64,000 nt of DNA from CBDBCU01 sp965242615 (GTDB lineage Bacteria > Chloroflexota > Dehalococcoidia > Lucifugimonadales > UBA3495): the NCBI GenBank assembly GCA_965242615.1, contig CBDESR010000005.1:372001-436000 (forward strand), written 5' to 3'. Positions 31,134-41,400 of the stretch are shown in pieces. Each line of letters begins with the position of its first letter. Position 1 is the first letter of the stretch. The notes below the pieces were generated by a model. That model was given only the letters and a program-made list of their open reading frames with translations, had not been told where the DNA came from and ran no database searches. A program made the position numbers and the translations under genes.

Positions 31134-32849
31134 TTACCACCCCACCGCATACCCATCCCGCCGCGGATCCGCCGCCCCGTGCAGCGCCCCCGTCGCCGGA
31201 TCCACCTGAATCATCATCTCACTGCCCGCCGCTTCCCAATCGCCCAGCATATTCAACTGATGCCCCCGCCGCCGCAAACCCTCCAGCATCTCCGGACTGA
31301 ACCGGGACTCCACCAGCAATTCATCCGGGCAGGTATGGGGATAATTCGACTCCGTCGGGCTGTGGGTGTTGCGCCACCGCGGCGCTTCCACCGCCTCGGC
31401 CACCGTCATTCCAAAGTCCAGCACATGGCTGATTACCTGCAAATTAGTCTGCACCTGCGTATCCGCCCCCGGCGTCCCGCAAACCAACGCCAATTGCCGC
31501 CCCGTCCCGTTGCCGCCGGCCGGCCCACTCCGGAATACCATCGCCGGGTTCATCGTGTGCCGCACCCGCTTCCCCGGCTGCAAGCAATCAATATGCTCGG
31601 CTTCCAGATGCCAGTAAGTCATCCGATTGTTCAGCAGAATGCCAGTGTCCCCGGCAATCAAACTGGAACCCCACGCGCTTTGGATACTCTGCAACTGACA
31701 GATGGCATTGCCCGCCCCGTCGGCCACTACAAAGCAAGTCGTATCCTCCCGTTCTTGACCGGCCCCTACCTTGCCTGAACCCCCTTGGCGCGGCCCCGGC
31801 TGATACCGCCAGGGATTGCCTGCCGTCACTGCCGCCGCCGCCCGTTCCGGGTCAATCAGCCCGGCCCGCTCCCGCCCGTACTCCTTGCTCAGCAAGCCCG
31901 CCATTGGCACATCCACATAATCCGGGTCGGCAACATAGGCTTCCCGGTCGCTGAACGCCAACTTCTTGGCTTCCACCATCAAATGGATACCTTCGGCGGT
32001 ATTGCAGCCCAGCCCCGGCAAGTCAAACTGCTCCATAATGTTCAATTCCTGGAGCAGGATATGGCCGCTGGAATTGGGCGGCGCTTCATAAACCGTATGC
32101 CCCCGATAGGTAGTGGCGATGGGTTCCTGCCACCGGGCTTGGCAGTCCGCCAAATCCGCCATTGCCAGGATACCGCCCTGTTCCTCGCTGAACCGAACCA
32201 TAGCCCGGGCGATTTCCCCCCGATAAAAGGCATCCCGCCCGCCGTCCACGATGGCTTGAAAGGTGCGCGCCAAATCCCGCTGATAGCACATTTCCCCCGG
32301 CTGCAACGGCCGCCCGCCCGGCGCGAACACCCTTTGCGATGTGGGAAACTGGCATAGCAGCGGGTCGGCGGCAATGGCCCGGGATAGGACATGGCTAACC
32401 GGAAAGCCATTGGCCGCCAAGTCAATAGCCGGCTCCAGACACTCGGCCAGAGAACGGACGCCATACCTCTCGTGAACCTCCAGCCAACTGTTGACCAGCC
32501 CCGGCACCGACACCGACAAAATCCCCTTCTGCGGGATGCCCTCGGGCAAATAGCGTTCCCGGGTGGCGGCATAAGGCGCGGCCCCGGTGCCGTTGCACAC
32601 CTCCACCCGGTCGGCATCCTGGCGATAGACCATAATAAAGCCGTCGCCGCCGACGCCGGACATCAGAGGCTCCACCACATTCAGCGCCGCCGCCGTGGCC
32701 AGCGCCGCATCGGCAAAGTTGCCGCCCCGTTGCAGCAAACCAACGCCGGCTTGCGACGCCAACGGATGCCCGGAACAAACCATCCCCCGCCGCCCCATAA
32801 CCACCGGGCGGTAGGCTTCGTAGCTGACACTATGCGGAGAACTGGGCAT
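31134..32849 (-). CDS. Gamma-glutamyltransferase family protein
   Basis: A 571-residue Ntn-hydrolase precursor. It starts with GMVCSGHPLASQAGVGLLQRGGN, has GVGGDGFIMVY, and the autocleavage nucleophile Thr in REDTTCFVVADGAGN (about residue 370). The small subunit carries SIQSAWGSSLIAGDTGILLNNRM. There is no obvious export signal, and the family also includes acylases acting on cephalosporins or glutaryl groups, so the substrate is open. ATG is preceded by AAGGAGG. It separates two defence-like cassettes on the same strand. Confidence 0.92.
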   Translation of the reverse strand: MPSSPHSVSYEAYRPVVMGRRGMVCSGHPLASQAGVGLLQRGGNFADAALATAAALNVVEPLMSGVGGDGFIMVYRQDADRVEVCNGTGAAPYAATRERYLPEGIPQKGILSVSVPGLVNSWLEVHERYGVRSLAECLEPAIDLAANGFPVSHVLSRAIAADPLLCQFPTSQRVFAPGGRPLQPGEMCYQRDLARTFQAIVDGGRDAFYRGEIARAMVRFSEEQGGILAMADLADCQARWQEPIATTYRGHTVYEAPPNSSGHILLQELNIMEQFDLPGLGCNTAEGIHLMVEAKKLAFSDREAYVADPDYVDVPMAGLLSKEYGRERAGLIDPERAAAAVTAGNPWRYQPGPRQGGSGKVGAGQEREDTTCFVVADGAGNAICQLQSIQSAWGSSLIAGDTGILLNNRMTYWHLEAEHIDCLQPGKRVRHTMNPAMVFRSGPAGGNGTGRQLALVCGTPGADTQVQTNLQVISHVLDFGMTVAEAVEAPRWRNTHSPTESNYPHTCPDELLVESRFSPEMLEGLRRRGHQLNMLGDWEAAGSEMMIQVDPATGALHGAADPRRDGYAVGW

Positions 32850-32907
32850 TAGTGGGCCTCCTTAACTTGTGAATTAGAGCAGGCAGCGGCGCGGACTATA
32901 GCCTTTT

Positions 32908-33378
32908 TCACCATCGCTGTCGGGCAGCAATTTCTTTCAGCGATGCGCCGCAATCCTCTTTCACCACCGGCTTTTTATCCCCCCGGAAAGACACCGCCCG
33001 GTTACGCAGCACCGGGGCATCGTTGCGGTGAATATGACCACTGTATAACAGCAACGGCAGCCAACCGGCAACTTCCACGCCGGCCAGTATTTCCTCGGCC
33101 AGCGTCAGCCCGCCCTGGATTTGTTCTATCGCGGCGGTAATCCGGGTACTTTTGCCGCTCTTCAGTTCCACCGCCGCCAAGATAAAACCGTCATCCTGGC
33201 ACAGGATAATTCGGTCGCACAGCCTCCCGTCGAACCGGTACGCTTTCTGGTACTTTGACCCATCAATAATTACCCGGTTGCTGATCTGTTCCAGCGTGAG
33301 ACTACAGTCCCTTTCGCGGCAAGACCGGGTAACGCAGGATGTATAACGGCGGCCAATAGCATCGATAAGATTCTCCAT
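32908..33378 (-). CDS. Small PD-(D/E)XK-like nuclease candidate, partner of AAA ATPase
   Basis: From the ATG at 33378 the product is 156 residues. The core FDGRLCDRIILC (D55), then FILAAVELKSG (E71, K73) has the D...E-x-K order and spacing of a PD-(D/E)XK nuclease, with predicted strands before each motif. The N-terminus is cysteine-rich (C15, C20, C25). It starts one base after the stop of an AAA ATPase gene, so the two are translated together. It is probably the effector nuclease of that pair; the fold is inferred from motif only. Confidence 0.65.
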   Translation of the reverse strand: MENLIDAIGRRYTSCVTRSCRERDCSLTLEQISNRVIIDGSKYQKAYRFDGRLCDRIILCQDDGFILAAVELKSGKSTRITAAIEQIQGGLTLAEEILAGVEVAGWLPLLLYSGHIHRNDAPVLRNRAVSFRGDKKPVVKEDCGASLKEIAARQRW

Positions 33379-33379
33379 A

Positions 33380-34885
33380 CTACCGGCCCCGGATCCGCTG
33401 CAAGGAAATTGTTTCCTCGTACAAATCCACGCTGACCTCAGCAAAATCCGGCGCGTCAATGCCAAACCCCGGCGTAATGTGCAAAGGCATAACCCGACTG
33501 CCCCCGGCGGCGTCATCCCAATGAAAATGATAGGCGGCAATGTCCTCCGACTTCAGACCGTCCACCGCCTCAAACCCTTTCCGTTTCCGGGTCCGACCGC
33601 TGGCCCGCCCCACTTGCAGCAAATTATTCAGCTGCCCCACAAAATAATCGCTGTGGGTAGTAATCAGCACCCGCACCCCGGCATTCACCAACCGCACAAT
33701 GCCCTGCGCCATCCGCCGCTGACTGGCCGGATGCAAATGCGACTCCGGCTCCTCCAAAATCAGCAAGTCCCCCGGCCGCACCAGATACTTCAGGAACAGG
33801 ATTAGCGGCGCCAGTTCCGACACCATCGACGAAGTCTGCCGCAAAAGAAACTTCCCCGCAGCAGTTTCGTAGTAAATCTCCGGATAAGGCAGCTCCGACT
33901 CCTCCAAGTTGACTTTGCCGCCGATTACCCGTTGCTCCAGAAAATCCGTCGCCCCTTGCAATGCCTCCGGCAGTTTTTCCCGTCCGGCTTGCCCCATCGT
34001 GAGCAAATGCCCCATAAAATCGGCAATAACCCCGGAAAATACCGGAACTTCCAGCGGCCGTATCGCCGCGAACGGCGATTGACGCACCAGAGTGCCGGCA
34101 ATGATTTTATGCCCGTGAGCAATCCCGGAACGGGCGGCGGGCAGATAATAGGTGCTTACCGGTCGATCCTTGAACACCCCTATTACAGAGGTGTTTAGTA
34201 GCATGGCTACCGGATCGTAAGCGGACGGAGTAGGTCGGAAGTCTCGCGGAACCTCTGACGCTAGGGATAAAATCCCACCCGTTCGCAGCTGTATAGTCGG
34301 GGAGGATGAGTCAAATTCCTCCTCTAGCAGCTCCATTGTATCAGAACGCGATTTTGCCCCGACTGACAGGTTCAAAAACGGTAGGTCTTGCTTCAAGTCG
34401 ACCCGTAATTGAGCTTCTCCGTCAGAGCGTCTCTGCAAATCTCTGACTCCGCCAAAGCACCTTTGTAACTCCCCTGCGAACCGCTCGAAAGTTAGATACA
34501 AAGAACGTTTAAGAACATCCTTTGCCATGTCCTGGATTTCCAAGGGCAGGCTATCCAAGCGAAAATCTGAGAATTCGCCGCTGCTGTCCTTAATTGCTTG
34601 GGACATGGTGTCCACGTCTTGGCTCCAAGCGATTATCGCGTTCCTGACAGCTTCGCTAAGCTCAGACTCATCCTTGGGGACTGCCCCGAATAGGGGTTCG
34701 CTAGGTTGGAAGTACCGGCCGTGAAGCGGGTAAGAAGTCCTCAGTGCTACCTCCATCAACGCATAAACCAGCGTCGCCAGATAAGACTTCCCGGTGTTGC
34801 TCGGGCCGACGAACACCGTCAAGGGGCGCAGTTCCACCGTCCCCTCAACAATCGGGCCCAAGTCTTTTGCTGATACGGTCAGCAC
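33380..34885 (-). CDS. AAA family ATPase (RecF/OLD-like, no TOPRIM)
   Basis: 501 residues from GTG at 34885 (GGGGAG nine bases upstream). Walker A is GPSNTGKSYL (27-36), Walker B LLILEEPESHLHP (about 392), then VLITTHSDYFVGQL. A long helical insertion carries many Glu and Lys residues between them. There is no TOPRIM nuclease domain, unlike true OLD proteins, and the nuclease appears to be the next gene. Such ATPase-nuclease pairs are typical defence modules, in which the ATPase senses infection. It has its own extended -10 promoter. Confidence 0.85.
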   Translation of the reverse strand: MLTVSAKDLGPIVEGTVELRPLTVFVGPSNTGKSYLATLVYALMEVALRTSYPLHGRYFQPSEPLFGAVPKDESELSEAVRNAIIAWSQDVDTMSQAIKDSSGEFSDFRLDSLPLEIQDMAKDVLKRSLYLTFERFAGELQRCFGGVRDLQRRSDGEAQLRVDLKQDLPFLNLSVGAKSRSDTMELLEEEFDSSSPTIQLRTGGILSLASEVPRDFRPTPSAYDPVAMLLNTSVIGVFKDRPVSTYYLPAARSGIAHGHKIIAGTLVRQSPFAAIRPLEVPVFSGVIADFMGHLLTMGQAGREKLPEALQGATDFLEQRVIGGKVNLEESELPYPEIYYETAAGKFLLRQTSSMVSELAPLILFLKYLVRPGDLLILEEPESHLHPASQRRMAQGIVRLVNAGVRVLITTHSDYFVGQLNNLLQVGRASGRTRKRKGFEAVDGLKSEDIAAYHFHWDDAAGGSRVMPLHITPGFGIDAPDFAEVSVDLYEETISLQRIRGR

Positions 34886-34952
34886 GGCCGCTGCTCCCCG
34901 GTTGCGGCGCGCCCTACAAGGCCGTTGCAAGGACGCGCCGGGATTTTAGCGG

Positions 34953-34961
34953 ATTATACCA
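34953..34961 (-). promoter_or_regulatory. Extended -10 promoter for the ATPase-nuclease pair
   Basis: Minus strand TGGTATAAT, about 70 bases before the GTG at 34885; perfect TGnTATAAT. Confidence 0.55.
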
Positions 34962-34980
34962 CACCCGCCGGGAAAACCGC

Positions 34981-36660
34981 TTACCCGCCCAGCACCGCCT
35001 GCCGCCGCGCGATCGCCGCCGCCGCCCGCGGACTGATTGCCCGCTGCACCGCCACATTCACCAACGCCGGCTTGTTGGCGGCAAAGGCCCGTTCCAAAGC
35101 CGGTTGCAACTCCTCCGGCCGTTCCACCAACTCTCCGTGACCGCCCAAACCCTGTACCACCAGGTCGTACCGCGTCGGGAGCAAATCCGTAGCCACCGGC
35201 CGCCCGTACAACCCCAACTGGATCTGCCGGTCAATCCCCCACGCCGCATCGTTGCCCATAATCGTCACCACATTCAATCCGTGCCGCACCGCCGTGTCAA
35301 ACTCCATCCCGTTAAACCCGAAGGCCCCGTCCCCGGTCAGGTTAATCACCCGGGAATCCGGATAAGCCACCTGCGCCGCCAAAGCCGACGGCAGCGACGA
35401 CCCCAGCATCCCCAGGCTGGAAACATAAGACCACCGCTTGGGCATTTGCGCCGGCAGCAACGCCCGCCCGAAATGGCAGAAATCCCCGCCGTCGAAGGAC
35501 AGAAAATCATCCGGCCGCAGCATCGCCGCCAGCGTCTTGTGGACGAACATCCCGTGCATCGGCGTATCCGGGACCGCCAACCCCTCGGCCCATTCCCCTT
35601 GCGCCGCCCGGGCCGCCCGCAATTCCTCCAGCCACGGCAAATCCGACCAGCTGTAGCGGGACGCCTCCGTCGTCAACTGCTCCAATACGCTGCTCACATC
35701 CCCCACAATGCCCACGGCCACGCCCCGGTTGCGCCCGATTTCCGCCGCCGCCGGGTCAATCTGAATGATTTTGGCGTCCGCCGCCACATTCGGCGGCCGG
35801 CAGAACCCGATGGTATAATCCTGTTTCCGCCCCAACAGAACTACTACATCCGCCGCCCGCAGCTGCGACGCCGCCCGGTTCAGCCCCCGCTCAAAAAACC
35901 CGAACCCGTAGGGGTGGTCATCCGGCACCAAACCCCGCGCCTGTCCCTCGGTCAATACCGGCGCCCGGGTAGTTTCCGCAAAACGCTGCAACGCCTGCCC
36001 ATCCTGCGTATAGCCGGCCGCCTCCCCGGCGATGACAAAAGGCCGCTGCGCTTGCCGCAGCAGCTCCACCGCCTGCCGTACCGACTCCGCCGGCGCCAGT
36101 ATCGCCGCCCCGGCCCGGTACTCATCCGGGTTGAAAAAGGCTACCTCCGCCTCATCCACCTCCTGCTCCTGCACATCCGTGGGGATGGTCAAATGCACCG
36201 GCCCCCGGCGGCCGCTGTACGCCCGCCGTACCGCCCGCGCGATGGTGTCCGGGATGCGGCGGGCATCATAAACCAGCAGCGACTCTTTCGCCGTCGGCGC
36301 CGCCATTCCCACCTGGTCGATTTCCTGCATCGCCCCCCGGCCCAACTCCGACAAATCGGCGCAGCCGGCAATCGACAGCAGCGGACTTTCGCTGTGCATG
36401 GCATTCGCCAGCCCCGGCACCGCATTGGCAAAGCCGGGCGTCGTGTACATACACACCCCCAACTGCCCGGTAATCCGCCCCCAGGCATCGGCCATGTGTA
36501 CCGCCGCCTGTTCGTGCCGGGTGTCAATGAACCGAAAATCCCCATCGGCCATCACATCCAGCGCCGGCAGCACATGGTCGCCGGCCAGGGTAAAAATGTT
36601 GTCCACGCCCTCCAACTTGAGCGCTTTGGAAATCAGGTGGCTGCCGGTAACGCGCGCCAT
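34981..36660 (-). CDS. Thiamine-diphosphate-dependent enzyme, acetolactate synthase-like
   Basis: A 559-residue ThDP enzyme of the AHAS/POX superfamily. The catalytic Glu is in DTRHEQAAVHMADAWGR (about residue 50). The central Rossmann-like domain includes RPFVIAGEAAGY and DVVVLLGRKQDY. The ThDP-binding motif is INLTGDGAFGFNGMEFDTA (GDG...) followed by GNDAAWGIDR. The closest subfamily may be oxalyl-CoA decarboxylase, sulfoacetaldehyde acetyltransferase or a related 2-hydroxyacyl-CoA lyase; sequence alone does not decide. ATG follows CAGGAGG. It stands alone. Confidence 0.88.
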   Translation of the reverse strand: MARVTGSHLISKALKLEGVDNIFTLAGDHVLPALDVMADGDFRFIDTRHEQAAVHMADAWGRITGQLGVCMYTTPGFANAVPGLANAMHSESPLLSIAGCADLSELGRGAMQEIDQVGMAAPTAKESLLVYDARRIPDTIARAVRRAYSGRRGPVHLTIPTDVQEQEVDEAEVAFFNPDEYRAGAAILAPAESVRQAVELLRQAQRPFVIAGEAAGYTQDGQALQRFAETTRAPVLTEGQARGLVPDDHPYGFGFFERGLNRAASQLRAADVVVLLGRKQDYTIGFCRPPNVAADAKIIQIDPAAAEIGRNRGVAVGIVGDVSSVLEQLTTEASRYSWSDLPWLEELRAARAAQGEWAEGLAVPDTPMHGMFVHKTLAAMLRPDDFLSFDGGDFCHFGRALLPAQMPKRWSYVSSLGMLGSSLPSALAAQVAYPDSRVINLTGDGAFGFNGMEFDTAVRHGLNVVTIMGNDAAWGIDRQIQLGLYGRPVATDLLPTRYDLVVQGLGGHGELVERPEELQPALERAFAANKPALVNVAVQRAISPRAAAAIARRQAVLGG

Positions 36661-36885
36661 TTTCCCTCCTGCTGAATTCTCTCGGTTTCCTTTGCTTTGC
36701 CTTGCCAGGGCTGCTAACCCTTGCCCCGGGCCAAGGTTGCTACGCGGATACTATGCGATTACGCCCCGGCGGCCAATTCCCTTTGCCGGGCTTGGCTTTC
36801 CAGATAATCCCGGGCCCACGCCACCGCCAGGCGCAGCGGGATGCGCCACCCGCCAACTCCCGACACACCAACGCCGCCGCGCCCC

Positions 36886-37050
36886 CTAGCCAAAGCAAAG
36901 GAGCGCAACCTTGGCCATCCCCTTGATAAACCCCGCCATCGTGGACTCGTCAACCGCCGCGCAGGCCCCGCCGCGGGCTAACGCCAAGCCGATTAACCAC
37001 AGCACGGTCCCGCCGAGGATAGTAACCCACGTCCCTACGTTAACATTCAT
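36886..37050 (-). CDS. 54-residue membrane protein behind the R-M cassette
   Basis: Starts MNVNVGTWVTILGGTV with a hydrophobic helix (residues 7-25), a polar turn (GACAAVDESTM) and a second mildly hydrophobic stretch (FIKGMAKVALLCFG). GGAGG lies seven bases before the ATG. It follows two larger membrane protein genes on the same strand with short gaps, and may be the last gene of that group. Function unknown. Confidence 0.55.
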   Translation of the reverse strand: MNVNVGTWVTILGGTVLWLIGLALARGGACAAVDESTMAGFIKGMAKVALLCFG

Positions 37051-37080
37051 ATTGCTGCCTCCAGGGATCCCGGCTCTGGT

Positions 37081-37566
37081 CTAGCGGAGCTTCTGTACCT
37101 TTTGCCAAATCCAGTGCAGCGCCGGCCGCGCCGCCTTTTCCAGCCCGACAAAAATGAGCCAGATGCCAATGATGTAGAATACCATCAGGGCATAAGTGGC
37201 AAACAGCAGGAGGTTTTCAGTCATCAGCTGGATCAGCAGGCCAGTCATTATCGATACTGTGCCCGCCATTGCTGATAGGGATACTCGGTTGATATGCTGA
37301 CGCTCGTTCATCCGAGACAACAACCCCAGTACGATGCCGGATGCTCCCAGCAGCTGCAATGCTGTCGCTTGGCCGCGGTAGATCAGAAACTCGATTCCCG
37401 CAAAGCCGATGATAGCCCCCTCCGCGCCAAAAACGCCTTCATAGTTGAACAGTACCGCCACAGCTACCACAACCATAAAACAGATGGTACAGAGCCAAGG
37501 CAGTAAGGTCCAAGACAGCCTACTCCCATTGCCCTTGTCTTTCTTATCGCGGTTATTCGCCGGCAA
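37081..37566 (-). CDS. 161-residue multi-pass membrane protein
   Basis: TTG start at 37566 with AAGGAGG before it. A basic head (ANNRDKKDKGNGS) is followed by four or five hydrophobic helices, including LLPWLCTICFMVVVAVAVLF and ATYALMVFYIIGIWLIFVG, and a basic tail. It lies between two other membrane protein genes behind a helicase-methyltransferase cassette. No family recognised; it might anchor a defence effector or just be a passenger. Confidence 0.65.
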   Translation of the reverse strand: MPANNRDKKDKGNGSRLSWTLLPWLCTICFMVVVAVAVLFNYEGVFGAEGAIIGFAGIEFLIYRGQATALQLLGASGIVLGLLSRMNERQHINRVSLSAMAGTVSIMTGLLIQLMTENLLLFATYALMVFYIIGIWLIFVGLEKAARPALHWIWQKVQKLR

Positions 37567-37721
37567 TGCTTTCCTCCTTAAACTTGTCCGGGTTTTCCTA
37601 CCCCTCCATTCTACACCCACCCCACGCCTGACTTGTCAACCCCCGCAGCGTCACTAACCGTCACAATTCCCCCGCCACCCCGCCGCCAACGCCAACAACG
37701 CCCCGTCAGCAAACCGGGGCG

Positions 37722-38396
37722 TTACGGACGCTGCTGTATCTCCCAAACGATTCTGACTATCCCCACAATGGTCGCCCCTATAGTAAATGCAACCCCTATT
37801 AATCCTATTGAGCCAATAATGATTTCGGCACACATACATCCTACAGACGCTGCCATTTTGGAGGCAAGGCCAAAGATGTCAGATACCATTATGACGGCAA
37901 CTATATACATCAGTATCCCGACCACGAAAAACGAGATCTCCCACACGAATCTTTTTAGCTGGGACCATAGAGGTCCAGCGAGTGCTATAACCAAAGGAAG
38001 CATTGCAAACAGGGTGAACATACCTTCCCCTCGACTCCGGGGAGGCAAAAGAAAGAACGCGCCCCAAAATGCGAACGAGGCGATTACGATGGTGGAAAAC
38101 TCCCGGTCGAAGCTGTCAAGGTCATCGCTCTTGAGCAGGTGATTTGCCAGCGTCATACTGGCAACTATCAAGGCTATCAACTTTGCCTTGGTAGCCATAT
38201 CTTCGATCCCGGGCCAGACCCTCAACTCACTTGAGCTCCAAGGCCAGACCCTCAACTCACTTGAAGCAACAATGAGCCAAACCACGAGCGCGGCACCAAC
38301 CGCCAGCATCAGCACAATGGCCTTCCTAGGCAGGTCTTGCCCCACTTTCATCCCGGGTTGCTGGCCCCCTTCCCCCTTCTCGCCTTCGCTGCTCAT
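37722..38396 (-). CDS. 224-residue multi-pass membrane protein with internal tandem repeat
   Basis: ATG at 38396 with GGAGAG upstream. A charged Gly-rich head (SSEGEKGEGGQQPG) is followed by about six hydrophobic helices. The loop after the first helix carries a direct 10-residue duplication (SSELRVWPWS, SSELRVWPG), encoded by two 30-bp units at about 38211-38270. It begins 26 bases after the giant methyltransferase gene on the same strand. It is not homologous to anything I can name. Confidence 0.7.
   Translation of the reverse strand: MSSEGEKGEGGQQPGMKVGQDLPRKAIVLMLAVGAALVVWLIVASSELRVWPWSSSELRVWPGIEDMATKAKLIALIVASMTLANHLLKSDDLDSFDREFSTIVIASFAFWGAFFLLPPRSRGEGMFTLFAMLPLVIALAGPLWSQLKRFVWEISFFVVGILMYIVAVIMVSDIFGLASKMAASVGCMCAEIIIGSIGLIGVAFTIGATIVGIVRIVWEIQQRP
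38211..38270 (-). repeat. 30-bp tandem duplication inside a membrane protein gene
   Basis: Two adjacent copies share GACCCTCAACTCACTTGA without mismatch on the plus strand, keeping the reading frame. Confidence 0.75.
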
Positions 38397-38422
38397 ACCA
38401 TCTCTCCTTCCTACCCCCCATC

Positions 38423-41400
38423 CTACCCCACCCCCGTACCCCCCGTCAACCCGTACAGCCCCTGCACCAAACCATCCAACTCCCGCTCCCATTCCCCCGT
38501 GTCCGCCCCCAAATCCCCAGCCTTCGCCGCCAGGATCCGCTCCACCAACGCCACTAGCGGCCCCTGCTCGGCCGCGCTGATTCGCGGAATGGGGATTTGC
38601 CCCACCGTAAAGCCAATCCACCGGGTTACACCCATCCCGGAATTAAGGGCGGTATTGCCCATAAACCAGGTTATCAAAGACGAATTCAGAACGGCGCACA
38701 GATACTTGAGCGACTCCCCGGACATCACGAAAACCGTGTTGACGCAGAACATATCGCCAGCGTCATAGGCAAACCGCCCCCGCTCCGTCAAGTCCATCCA
38801 AACCAGTTTTTCCTTCTGGAAAAGGGTATTAAGCTGGTCGCTGGGACTTCCCTGAAACTCGTACCACTGATTGGCGCCGGTTTTCTTGGATAGCTGGTCT
38901 CGATGCCCTTGCAGATGACCGTAAACCGCCGGGTAGGTACCAATATCAATACCCTTCCGGGCATTTACCAGCCACAAGCCGGCCCATTCCGCTTGGTAAC
39001 GCTGAATGTCCCGCCCCCGCAGCACCGGCTTGATAATCTCCGCAGATTTCGGGTCGGCCGCTACCAATGCCTCTTTGGTAGCAGTGTCAATGACAAACGC
39101 GGCATTGCAACCGGTGGTAACGCCGCGAAAGATAGTCAAATCCCAATCCTTCAACGGCGTCCCTACCGACTCCATCTTGTCCATTACCGACCGCTCCAAT
39201 GCCGACAGCGCGCGCCACGGCTTTTCCCCTTCCGGGCGCAGTTCCCCCCAAAGCTCCGGGGCCGGCGGAAACGCCTTGTCGGTCAGTTTGTCCGTATCCA
39301 CCGCCACGCCGACCGCGCCGCTTTTGCCCTGCCGGGCCAGCAGGATACTGGCGTCCACGATGACATTCGCGAACACATCCTTGCCCATCTCCAGCAGTTT
39401 CAGGGGCGTATGGTTTTCGGCAAACCAGCGGCGGGTCGCCTTGCCGTATTCCGCTTTCAGCCAGCTGTTGGAAGTGATGTACGCCAGCAGGCCGCTGCCC
39501 GGTTTCAGCAGCTGCCCGCCCTTTTCGTAGAACAACTGGTAAATATCCCCGGTGCGGGCAAAGGTGGCAAAGCCGGCATCCTGATACAAGTTCGCCAGCC
39601 GGCCGCCCTCCCGTTGCAGCTGCACATAGGGCGGATTCCCCAGCACCACATCAAAACCCTCCCGGATGCCGAACATATACCCCGGGTCGAACCAGTCCGC
39701 CGCCGCATTCTGGTCATAAGGATCCCATTGGGCCACCTTGTCCGCATGGTCGGCGGCCAAGCCAGCCAAGCGCAGGCTGTCCGCCAACTCCCCCCGCAGC
39801 CGTTGGTCCGCCGCCCGGTACTGCAATTTGTCCGCCCGCACCGTGGCGTGAAAGTGCCGCTCCCGGTTTTCGTTCAACTGCCGCTGCAAATCCCGGGTGC
39901 GGTCGCCGGTCAATTCCCGGTGCAAGCCGCCCAAACCCCGCAGCGTATCCGCCGCCACAAAGCGCGTTTCCAGATTGGGCAGCGGCCGGATGCCGTAGTT
40001 ATCCGCCCGCTCCGCCGTCGCCTCTTGCTCAATGGCCAAAGAGATGAAAAAGCGCAGCTTGGCAATCTGGCACGCCACCGTTTGCCGGTCAACGCCAAAG
40101 ATGCTGTTCTGAATCAGATACAGCTTGCGCCCGAAGTCCGACGCCCGATACCGCTCAAAGGTATTGCTGATTTCCCGCAGTTCCGCATCCCGGGCCGACT
40201 GCTGGGCGGTGTCAAAGGCCGCCGTAGCCCGCCGCCCGGCCAGTTCCTTTTGCAGCCCTTCCCAACGGCTGTTGTCCCCGTCCAGCCGGCGCAAGGCCAA
40301 AGTCAGCTTGTGCAGGATGCCCATCGGAAAAGCCCCGGAACCCACCGCCGGATCCAGCACTTTCAGTTGGGCAATGGCCGCGACAATGGCCGCCCGTTCC
40401 CCGTCGCTGAACAGGGTTCCGGCATCGTCGGCATCCGCATCGGCATAATCCAGCAGCCAGCGCAGCCGGGCCTCCCGGTCAACGACGCCCGCCCCTTCCC
40501 CGGCCGCCGCCGCCAACTTCTCCGTCAACGCCGCCACCAATGCCTCCTCCACCATATAGTCCACCACCGCCCGCGGCGTGTAGTAGGAACCGGTCTGCTT
40601 GCGCGCCGTCTCCCGGGTTTCCGGGTTATAGGCCGCCAGCAAATTCTCAAACACCTTGCCCAGCAGTTCCGGGTCTAACGCCACTTCCTGCTCCGCCGGC
40701 GTATTTTCCTCCACCGTGAACTTATAGCGGTTAAACAAATCCACCAACCCCGGCTCCCCTTCCCGCCGGCTTTCCCCGGCAAAGAACAGCCGATTGGGGA
40801 CGGACAAAAGCCCGTACTCCGCTTGCCCCGGCCGCAGCGCGTTATCGGTAAAGCAGTCCACCCGATAGCCGCCCTGCCGCGGCGCCGTTACGCTGTCCAG
40901 GCAGTCGAACAGCCCGCCATTGATAAAGGGCGTCTGCCCGAACAGCGCCAGCAGCCGGTCGGTATCGGCGATTTCCTGCTTATAGCGATACCGGGAAAAA
41001 TCCCGGTGCGTCGAATTGTCCCCGCTGCTGAACCCCCGCCGCTCAATTTCCGTGTTCAGCGTGGCGAAAAACAGGTTTTGCAGGACAGCGCGATAGTAGG
41101 AATCCCCCTGCTCCCGGTCATAATCCTTCAGCAGCCCCTCAACCTGATGCTCCACGAACAAATCCTCGGCAATCAACCCCTTTTCCTTGACGAACCACAC
41201 GAACAGCAGCCGGGTAATCAGCCGAATGACCTGCTCCTCCTTGGCGATATTCCCTTCCCGCCCGGCCGGAAACTTGGCGATGGACACCGCCCGCTCGAAC
41301 CACCCGAACAGCTCCCGATAGAACCGCCGGTTCAGTTCCTCCGTATCCAGCGCGTCCAGCCACGCCGCCAGCAACCCGGCAAAGTTAGCCGGCCGCCCCT

